In this document: positions 1 to 5,049 of the stretch, one piece after another | Numbering within the stretch: position 1 is the first letter of the stretch | Layout: every line of letters starts with the position of its first letter | Source: Dehalococcoidia bacterium | GTDB taxonomy: Bacteria > Chloroflexota > Dehalococcoidia > JAUYDP01 | DNA: 5,564 nt | Direction of reading: 5' to 3' | Assembly (NCBI GenBank): GCA_030691805.1 | Contig: JAUYDP010000138.1 | Coordinates: 1-5,564, forward strand | The notes under the pieces: model-generated | Seen by the model: the letters and a program-made list of their open reading frames with translations, nothing else | The model's database searches: none | What the model was told of the DNA's origin: nothing | Position numbers and translations under genes: made by a program

Positions 1-140
1 AAGGACGTATTGTCCCTCGCAGCCTCATGAACCTATGTCTTTCATTTGACCATCGCGTAGTAGACGGTGCTCCAGCGGCCGCCTTCCTGGCAAGCGTCAG
101 AGACCTGTTAGAGGGACCTCAATTGCTGGTGGCGGGATAA
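1..140 (+). CDS. 2-oxoacid dehydrogenase E2 (dihydrolipoamide acyltransferase), C-terminal end, 5' truncated by window
   Basis: The reading frame is open from the first bases (first whole codon at 3) to a TAA at 138-140 and gives 45 residues. They contain LSFDHRVVDGAPAAAFL, the C-terminal active-site signature of the E2 catalytic domain (DHxxxDG, with the catalytic His and Asp). After it comes the usual end of the domain, a short helix followed by LLEGPQLL. In this family the enzyme transfers an acyl group from a lipoyl lysine to CoA in the cytoplasmic pyruvate, 2-oxoglutarate or branched-chain dehydrogenase complexes. The lipoyl and E1/E3-binding domains lie outside the window, so the substrate class cannot be decided. 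lipB begins 5 bases downstream, which suggests co-transcription and fits the need of E2 for lipoylation. I am confident of the family and not of the specific complex. Confidence 0.93.
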   Translation, partial: GRIVPRSLMNLCLSFDHRVVDGAPAAAFLASVRDLLEGPQLLVAG

Positions 141-145
141 CGGAT

Positions 146-919
146 ATGCTGGGCAATAGATGTCATGTCCTGCACCGGGGGCTGGTAGAGTATCCGGAGG
201 CCCTGGCACTTCAGGAACACCTGGTGAAAGAGCGACAGACGGGAGCGAGGGGCGACACCCTGGTTCTCCTACAGCACCCACCGGTCTTCACTTTGGGGCG
301 CCGGGGAGACCGCGCTAACATCCTCGTTCCTAAGGAGAGAAGAGAGGCAGAGGGCATCGCCCTTCACGAGGCTAACCGCGGGGGCGACGTGACCTATCAC
401 GGGCCGGGCCAACTGGTGGGCTACCCAATACTTAAACTGGCGGATCACGGAAATGATGTGTATCGCTACCTGCGGATGCTGGAAGAGGCCATCATTCTTT
501 TCCTACAGGGTTACGGCATTAATGGAGACCAGCAGCCAGGATATACCGGAGTCTGGATCGGGCGGAAGGAGAAGATAGCTGCGATTGGGGTAGCTGTGAA
601 GGGCGGGGTGACTATGCATGGGTTTGCCCTGAACGTGGAACCTAACTTGGAGCACTTCCGGCTGATTCATCCCTGCGGCTATTCCGACCGCACTGTTACC
701 TCCATGGCCGCTCAACTGGGCCGTCCGATGGACTTCGGGGCTATCCAGCAGGCTTTCCCAAAGTGCTTTGGGGAAATCTTCGGAGCGAAAATCGTGGTTG
801 AGCAAGATATACGGTTAGTTCTACCAGCGCCTGACCTGGGGCTAACGGCAGCCCGATCGCGCAGGGGGCTGGAGCGTAGCAATACGGTTATGTATCCTTC
901 AGGTGACCGGCCCAAGTAG
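146..919 (+). CDS. lipB: Octanoyl-[acyl-carrier-protein]:protein N-octanoyltransferase (lipoate biosynthesis protein B)
   Basis: LipB moves the octanoyl group from octanoyl-ACP to the lipoyl-domain lysine of E2 and GcvH proteins in the cytoplasm; LipA then inserts sulfur. The 257-residue product carries the family signatures in order: LQHPPVFTLGRR (about 42-53), RGGDVTYHGPGQLVGYP (78-94), KIAAIGVAV with the conserved lysine K143, MHGFALNV (157-164), and HPCGYSDRTVTSM (175-187) with the acyl-thioester cysteine C177. The cysteine-lysine pair is intact, so the enzyme should be active. The ATG at 146 puts the typical opening HRGLVEYPEALALQ at residues 10-23, which supports this start, although the Shine-Dalgarno sequence is weak and translation may be coupled to the E2 gene. 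About 30 residues at the C-terminus (from about 227) go beyond the usual end of the family and look unconserved. The promoter of the next unit lies in this tail. Annotation is secure. Confidence 0.96.
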   Translation: MLGNRCHVLHRGLVEYPEALALQEHLVKERQTGARGDTLVLLQHPPVFTLGRRGDRANILVPKERREAEGIALHEANRGGDVTYHGPGQLVGYPILKLADHGNDVYRYLRMLEEAIILFLQGYGINGDQQPGYTGVWIGRKEKIAAIGVAVKGGVTMHGFALNVEPNLEHFRLIHPCGYSDRTVTSMAAQLGRPMDFGAIQQAFPKCFGEIFGAKIVVEQDIRLVLPAPDLGLTAARSRRGLERSNTVMYPSGDRPK

Positions 920-931
920 ACCTGTTATAAT
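903..931 (+). promoter_or_regulatory. Predicted sigma70-type promoter with extended -10 for the flavoprotein-ferredoxin unit
   Basis: A perfect TATAAT at 926-931 is preceded by TGT (923-925), which forms an extended -10 element. Exactly 17 bases upstream is GTGACC (903-908), matching four of six positions of TTGACA. Transcription would start near 938, giving a leader of about 20 bases before the ATG at 959. The leader holds an imperfect Shine-Dalgarno sequence (AAAGGGGG, 945-952). The promoter overlaps the last codons and stop of lipB, so the flavoprotein can be expressed independently of E2-lipB. This rests on consensus matching only. Confidence 0.6.
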
Positions 932-958
932 CCTCCCAAAACCTAAAGGGGGCATGTT

Positions 959-2617
959 ATGGCTCAGGAACGATCTGACTTCCGTTGCGATGTAGTAGTA
1001 ATCGGCGGTGGCTTGGCGGGATGCATGGCAGCCTTGCATGCCCAGGAAAAGGGCGCAAACGTTATCTTGGTGGAGAAGTCCGCCGTGCAGCGGAGTGGCG
1101 CCGCCGCCTCGGGCCTGGACCATGCTCGGGGCGTCTATCCGGTGGAAGGATGCGGCACCGCAGACGAGTTCGCCGATGCCTTCATGCGCCAGTCCGAGGG
1201 CCTGGGCAACCGGAGGCTTCTACAAATCATCGGCGAGGAGATGCCTGACCGCATGTTCTACCTGGAGAAGTATGGACTCCGCATCCGGGATGACAATGGA
1301 AGGCTCCTCCTCCAGTCCGGCGTGGGTACCCGGCACTCGTTCATCCTCTCCTTTCAAGGCGAGGACCTCAAGAAGCGATTTGACCAGGCCTTACGGGAGC
1401 ACGGAGTTACCATCCTGAACCGCACCATGCCCACCGGGCTTGTTCTGGATGGCGGGCGTATAGCTGGAGTGGGTGTCGTGGACACCAGGACAGCGGAGTT
1501 CTCGACCATCGGGTGTGGAGCGCTGGTACTGGCTTCGGGTGGAGCCAACCGCCTCTACCAGTCGGCGACAGGTTTGTCTTACAACACCGTGGGCTGTCCC
1601 TATAACACCGGCGACGCCTATGCTCTGGGCTACCAGGCTGGAGCCGAGATGGTCCATTTCGAGTTTACCCAGTTAATGATCACGCTGAAGAACTACTCGG
1701 TGCCGGGATATGCTGGAGCCATCGGAGTAGGGGCGAGAGTGGTCAATGCCCTGGGCGAACGCATTATGGAACGCTATAACCCTGAGATGCTTGAGCGTGC
1801 GCCCCGCCATTTCGTATGTCTGGCAGTGTACCAGGAGAATCTGGAAGGACGCGGCCCCTGCTACTTCGATTTCCGCCACCTTACTCAAGATGGTTTGGAA
1901 CATTACCGGACCGGCCTGCGCAACGAGCGGGCCCTGATTCTGCGCTACTTCGATGAGAAGGGTTTGGACCTGCGCCGGGACCTGGTGGAGATAGAGCTGG
2001 GTGAGCTGGCCACCCAGAACGGGGGCGTGACCGGCCTGCTTATTGACGAAGAGGCAGCAACTAGCGTGCCCGGTCTTTACGCAGCGGGCGACTGCGCCGG
2101 GGGTGTGGGCTATTGCGCCGGGTCTAACGCCATGGTCTTCGGCTGGCGGGCCGGCGCCGGCGCAGCTAAATACGCGTCGGGGTTATCCGCTGTTTCATGG
2201 CCGGCAGAGGCCGCCCGTGCAGAGAAGCTGAGGGCGCTTGGGTCTCTGGGAAAGGAGCATGGCCCTAGCGGGCGTGAGTTGGAGGCTAAGGTCCAGAAGA
2301 CTATGTCCGACTACGTGGGAGTACAGCGCAATCGGGCAGGTCTAGATACCGGCATCCAGAGGCTGGAGAACCTAAAGGGGTACTTAGGCGACCTCCAATC
2401 CAGCAGCCCTAATGACCTGATGGTGGCCCTGGAGGCTAAGAATACCTTGTTGGTAGGAGAGATGGTGGCGCGGGCGTCCCTGATGCGCACCGAGAGCCGC
2501 TGGACCCACCAGCGGGTGGACTACCCGCAACCAGATGACGCTAACTGGAAGAAATACCTGGTCGTTACAGGCAAAGATGGTAGAACCGTGCTATATACTC
2601 GTGAACTACCCGCCTGA
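959..2617 (+). CDS. FAD-dependent oxidoreductase, fumarate reductase/AprA-superfamily flavoprotein subunit, substrate unknown
   Basis: This 552-residue soluble protein has the architecture of the succinate dehydrogenase/fumarate reductase/APS reductase flavoprotein family. Visible parts are an N-terminal Rossmann FAD site (DVVVIGGGLAG, 11-21, with E39 at the end of strand 2), a capping domain entered through NTGDAYALGYQAGAE (216-230), the second FAD motif PGLYAAGDCAGG (371-382), and a C-terminal helical part ending in ESRWTHQRVDYP (512-523). The histidine that carries covalent FAD in SdhA/FrdA is replaced by glycine (RSGAA, G47), so FAD should be non-covalent, as in AprA. By eye, the dicarboxylate-binding residues look lost: no HPTG motif after HFEFTQ, no HxTMGG histidine, and C386 where the Arg of the NRLGSN motif sits. 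An Arg in APRH (R283) may match the proton-transfer Arg. No signal peptide is seen. The gene has its own promoter and is followed at 11 bases by a ferredoxin gene, its probable electron partner. True fumarate reductase or SDH function is unlikely; an AprAB-like redox role on an unidentified substrate is my inference. Confidence 0.88.
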   Translation: MAQERSDFRCDVVVIGGGLAGCMAALHAQEKGANVILVEKSAVQRSGAAASGLDHARGVYPVEGCGTADEFADAFMRQSEGLGNRRLLQIIGEEMPDRMFYLEKYGLRIRDDNGRLLLQSGVGTRHSFILSFQGEDLKKRFDQALREHGVTILNRTMPTGLVLDGGRIAGVGVVDTRTAEFSTIGCGALVLASGGANRLYQSATGLSYNTVGCPYNTGDAYALGYQAGAEMVHFEFTQLMITLKNYSVPGYAGAIGVGARVVNALGERIMERYNPEMLERAPRHFVCLAVYQENLEGRGPCYFDFRHLTQDGLEHYRTGLRNERALILRYFDEKGLDLRRDLVEIELGELATQNGGVTGLLIDEEAATSVPGLYAAGDCAGGVGYCAGSNAMVFGWRAGAGAAKYASGLSAVSWPAEAARAEKLRALGSLGKEHGPSGRELEAKVQKTMSDYVGVQRNRAGLDTGIQRLENLKGYLGDLQSSSPNDLMVALEAKNTLLVGEMVARASLMRTESRWTHQRVDYPQPDDANWKKYLVVTGKDGRTVLYTRELPA

Positions 2618-2623
2618 GGAGGT
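2617..2623 (+). promoter_or_regulatory. Strong Shine-Dalgarno sequence overlapping the upstream stop codon
   Basis: AGGAGGT is a full complement to the 16S rRNA anti-Shine-Dalgarno core and lies 5 bases before the ferredoxin ATG at 2629. Its first base is the last base of the flavoprotein TGA (2615-2617). A ribosome ending the flavoprotein therefore covers the ferredoxin start region, which favours coupled and roughly stoichiometric synthesis of the two proteins. Confidence 0.8.
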
Positions 2624-2628
2624 TTTTT

Positions 2629-2832
2629 ATGGCGCCGAGGATAGACCAAGTTAAATGTAACCTGTGTGGCGTGTGCATCGAGAACTGCCCCGGGGATTGC
2701 TTTGAGATGGGTGCCGGCGGGGATGGAGTCTTGGTTGCCCGTCCTCTGACCTGCTGGCATTGTGGCACCTGCGAGGTAGACTGCCTGATAGGGGCCATCT
2801 ACGTTGAGCTGCCCATCATGATGCTCGCTTAG
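2629..2832 (+). CDS. Small 2[4Fe-4S] ferredoxin, AprB-core-like, partner of the upstream flavoprotein
   Basis: The 67-residue product is almost entirely a bacterial-type dicluster ferredoxin. The first cluster motif is CNLCGVCIENCP (C10, C13, C16, C20) and the second is CWHCGTCEVDC (C42, C45, C48, C52). As usual in this fold, the fourth cysteine of each motif would serve the other cluster. An extra cysteine, C24, follows the first motif, and the second motif lacks the common proline after its last cysteine. The phrases CPGDCFEM and RPLTCWHCGTC recall the iron-sulfur core of APS reductase beta subunits (CPxD and CWEC with the tryptophan), but the long AprB C-terminal tail is missing. It should be cytoplasmic and pass electrons between the flavoprotein and a soluble carrier or enzyme. 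The strong Shine-Dalgarno sequence fixes the start. The ferredoxin call is firm; the partner assignment is inferred from the 11-base spacing and matching families. Confidence 0.93.
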   Translation: MAPRIDQVKCNLCGVCIENCPGDCFEMGAGGDGVLVARPLTCWHCGTCEVDCLIGAIYVELPIMMLA

Positions 2833-2931
2833 CGGAAGCCTCGACACGGCCGAGTAGCAGAATAACGGTCTCGTCATCTGCCTGAGGCGTGCGACGCTAC
2901 CTGCCAGATCCCGATTAGGGAGACCTAGTAC

Positions 2932-3195
2932 ATGACGATAGACCCAAGGTGGATTAACGTAATTGGGCTTTTTTTCGACTTGATAGGCGCATGTATCCTA
3001 ACATACGGACTAATCCTGACGAGAAAGGACGCTATTAGACTTGGCACATCGCGGTGGGCTGGAGAAACCGATGAAGAGAAACTTCGACTGCCTCAGGTAG
3101 AAGATCGCCTAAAGCAGTCCAGAAACGCAATGGTAGGAATTGTATTCCTTTCCCTTGGATTCCTACTTCAGATCTTCGGAGGTTGGCCCCGTTGA
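2932..3195 (+). CDS. Small two-helix membrane protein of unknown function
   Basis: The 87-residue product has two hydrophobic segments, about 8-28 (INVIGLFFDLIGACILTYGL) and about 67-84 (AMVGIVFLSLGFLLQIFG). A charged middle part (about 30-65) holds LPQVEDRLKQSRNA. The likely topology is a helical hairpin in the inner membrane with both ends on the same side. The general pattern, in which a first helix with a VGLxxDLIG-like start precedes a second helix ending LLQxxGxWPR, resembles small conserved hypothetical proteins, but I cannot name a family or function. The start is supported by AGGGAG (2917-2922), 9 bases before the ATG. By hand count about 46% of its codons end in G or C, against about 80% in a 40-codon sample of the flavoprotein (residues 97-136), so it may have been acquired separately. 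It is 99 bases from the ferredoxin and 188 bases from the ligase, so operon membership is uncertain. Confidence 0.72.
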   Translation: MTIDPRWINVIGLFFDLIGACILTYGLILTRKDAIRLGTSRWAGETDEEKLRLPQVEDRLKQSRNAMVGIVFLSLGFLLQIFGGWPR

Positions 3196-3372
3196 TGTCA
3201 CAATGGCGCCTTCGGTTGCTCAAGAGAGGGAAGCCCAATGAGCTTGCGCAGTGGTGATGAAGGGGGGCGAGGACAAGGCGGAGCGGTTGGGAGGCCAATT
3301 GCGGCTATCCACTGCGAAAAGCTCCAGGCGAGGACCGTCAGCTAACTTCCGATCATTACCATGCTAGGCCGA

Positions 3373-3380
3373 GGAGGAGG
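3373..3380 (+). promoter_or_regulatory. Purine-rich Shine-Dalgarno sequence of the AMP-ligase gene
   Basis: GGAGGAGG ends 3 bases before the ATG at 3384, and its upstream GGAGG lies at a normal distance of about 6 bases. It fixes the start that gives MPIEGFTPFP, an N-terminus matching the DhbE/EntE family opening (GFTPWP). Confidence 0.75.
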
Positions 3381-3383
3381 AAG

Positions 3384-5039
3384 ATGCCGATAGAAGGATT
3401 CACCCCGTTCCCGCAGGACAAGGCCCGGCTTTACAGGGAGAAGGGATACTGGCTTGACCTCACCCTGGGAGATATCCTCGACCGGGCAGCCCAGACCCTG
3501 CCTAACAAGGAGGCCGTCTGGGACCAGCGTGTACGAGTAACCTATGCCCAGCTTAAAGAAAAAGCCGACCGCCTGGCTATCGGACTACTGGAGATGGGCA
3601 TCCAAAAAGACGACCGCATCGTCGTGCAGATCCCCAACTGGGTCGAGTTCCTCTACCTTTACTTCGCCATGGCCAAGATCGGAGCAATAGGCGTTATGGC
3701 TCTGCCTGCGCATCGGGCCAGGGAGATCGAGTATCTCTGCAAGCTGACCGATGCTGTGGCCCTGGCCATACCCGACCGGCTGAGGGACTTCTCGTTCACG
3801 GAGATGGCCCGGGAGGTCAGGCCCCGGACTCCGGCGTTGAAGCACATCCTGGTAGCTGGAGACAGCGTACCACAGGGAATGGTGGCTATGAAGGACCTTC
3901 TGGACCGGCCTCGTGAGAGGGAGTACGGCGCCGATTACCTTCAGCGTTTCCGGCCTCACCCCGATGATGTGGCCACCATCTTAACCACTGGCGGCACGAC
4001 GGCTATGCCCAAGGGGGTGCCCCGTACCCATAACGATTACATCGCCAACTCTATCTGGTCGGGCAAGCGGGTGTCGCGCCATGCCGATACTCCGATACTT
4101 ATCTGCACTCCCATCGCCCACAACGCCGCCCTCATGCTCAGCGTTGGCGTGGCTGTGGTAAACGGCGCCAGGATGGTTATGATTCCGAGGCATGATCCGG
4201 AGGAGGTATGTAGCGTCATCCAGCAGGAGAAGATCGTCACTACTATTCTAATGCCTACGCAGGCCATAGACGTGCTGGGTTTTTCCGGACGCGATAAATA
4301 TGATCTCTCGTCTTGGCGGGACTTCGTCTGCGGTGGTTCACATGTGCCGCCGGAGTTAGTTCGTGAGGCCAAGGACAAGCTGGGATGCGCCGTGCACAAC
4401 TTCTTTGGCATGGCGGAGGGGCCTTCGACCAGCGTAAGCCTGGACGACCCATTTGACGTGGTTTGTGAGACAGTAGGCACGCCCTGTTGCCCGGACGACC
4501 AAATGAAGATCGTGGATGATGAAGGGCGGGAAGTTCCTCAGGGAGATGTAGGAGAGCTCCTCTTCCGTGGCCCTCACACCTTTTATGGGTATTACAGGGC
4601 TCCGGCGGTAAACAAGGATGCATTCGAGCCTGACGGCTTCCATCACACCGGTGACTACGCCCGTATAGACCACCGCGGGCGCTTGCAGATCGTGGGACGA
4701 AAGAAGGATATAATAATTCGCGGTGGTGAGAATATTAGCTCATTCGAAATTGAGGAGCTGTTGCAGGAACATCCTAAGGTTGAGAATGTGGCCGTCATCG
4801 GAATGCCGGATAAGCGCCTGGGTGAAAAGGTCTGCGCCTACATCAAGACGGCGCCAGGAGAGAAGATCAGCTTTCAGGAGGTTGTGGATTTCCTTATGGC
4901 AAAGCAGATTGCCAAATTCAAGCTGCCGGAACGGCTGGAGATTGTGGACGAATTCCCTCTGAGCAACGTGGGGAAGATACTCAAGCGAGACCTGGGGGAG
5001 GATATAAAATGCAAGCTGGAGGCAGAAGGGAAGCTATAA
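3384..5039 (+). CDS. ANL-superfamily acyl/aryl-AMP ligase, similar to 2,3-dihydroxybenzoate-AMP ligase (DhbE/EntE) or aryl/acyl-CoA synthetase
   Basis: Enzymes of this family activate a carboxylic acid with ATP to an acyl-adenylate and then pass it to CoA or a carrier-protein thiol. The 551 residues carry the core motifs in order: P-loop TTGGTTAMPKG (201-211), followed by VPRTHNDY as in DhbE; PIAHNAAL (243-250), the A4 region; FFGMAEG (340-346, A5); HTGD (421-424, A7); GRKKDIIIRGGENIS (438-452, A8 hinge); and NVGKILKRDL (528-537) with the catalytic A10 lysine K531. The opening GFTPFPQDKARLYREKGYW and the stretch SLDDPFDVV after A5 are also typical of DhbE/EntE. The asparagine that contacts the aryl hydroxyl in DhbE is kept (N247), but the nearby serine of that pocket appears to be a leucine (about L252), so the substrate may be a less hydroxylated aryl acid or another acid. 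No siderophore or carrier-protein gene is nearby. The family is secure; the substrate is open. Confidence 0.92.
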   Translation: MPIEGFTPFPQDKARLYREKGYWLDLTLGDILDRAAQTLPNKEAVWDQRVRVTYAQLKEKADRLAIGLLEMGIQKDDRIVVQIPNWVEFLYLYFAMAKIGAIGVMALPAHRAREIEYLCKLTDAVALAIPDRLRDFSFTEMAREVRPRTPALKHILVAGDSVPQGMVAMKDLLDRPREREYGADYLQRFRPHPDDVATILTTGGTTAMPKGVPRTHNDYIANSIWSGKRVSRHADTPILICTPIAHNAALMLSVGVAVVNGARMVMIPRHDPEEVCSVIQQEKIVTTILMPTQAIDVLGFSGRDKYDLSSWRDFVCGGSHVPPELVREAKDKLGCAVHNFFGMAEGPSTSVSLDDPFDVVCETVGTPCCPDDQMKIVDDEGREVPQGDVGELLFRGPHTFYGYYRAPAVNKDAFEPDGFHHTGDYARIDHRGRLQIVGRKKDIIIRGGENISSFEIEELLQEHPKVENVAVIGMPDKRLGEKVCAYIKTAPGEKISFQEVVDFLMAKQIAKFKLPERLEIVDEFPLSNVGKILKRDLGEDIKCKLEAEGKL

Positions 5040-5049
5040 AGTAAACTTG

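Noticed and set aside
959..2617. Calling the flavoprotein sdhA/frdA
   Set aside because: The covalent-FAD histidine and dicarboxylate-binding motifs appear absent, and no SdhB/C/D-type partner is present, only a small ferredoxin.
2521..2877. 118-codon minus-strand frame opposite the ferredoxin
   Set aside because: It is antisense to a clear ferredoxin with all eight cluster cysteines and to the end of the flavoprotein, and its predicted protein shows no family features.
2887..2897. GCGT-GCG-ACGC hairpin after the ferredoxin as a terminator
   Set aside because: The stem has only four or five pairs and no T-run follows, so it does not qualify as an intrinsic terminator.
3238..3345. 35-codon frame as a gene
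   Set aside because: It is short, glycine/arginine-rich and unrecognised, with only a plausible ribosome-binding sequence in its favour; kept as a low-interest finding, not annotated.
4037..4480. 147-codon minus-strand frame inside the ligase gene
   Set aside because: It lies wholly antisense to conserved ligase motifs and its translation has no recognisable domain.
4709..4714. TATAAT-like sequence within the ligase gene
   Set aside because: It lies inside the well-conserved A8 motif coding region, with no suitable -35 and no gene start close downstream.
5003..5008. TATAAA as a possible -10 box for the copper-protein gene
   Set aside because: The -35 position at the correct spacing (about 4980-4985) reads CTCAAG, a poor match, and the gene fits read-through from the ligase.
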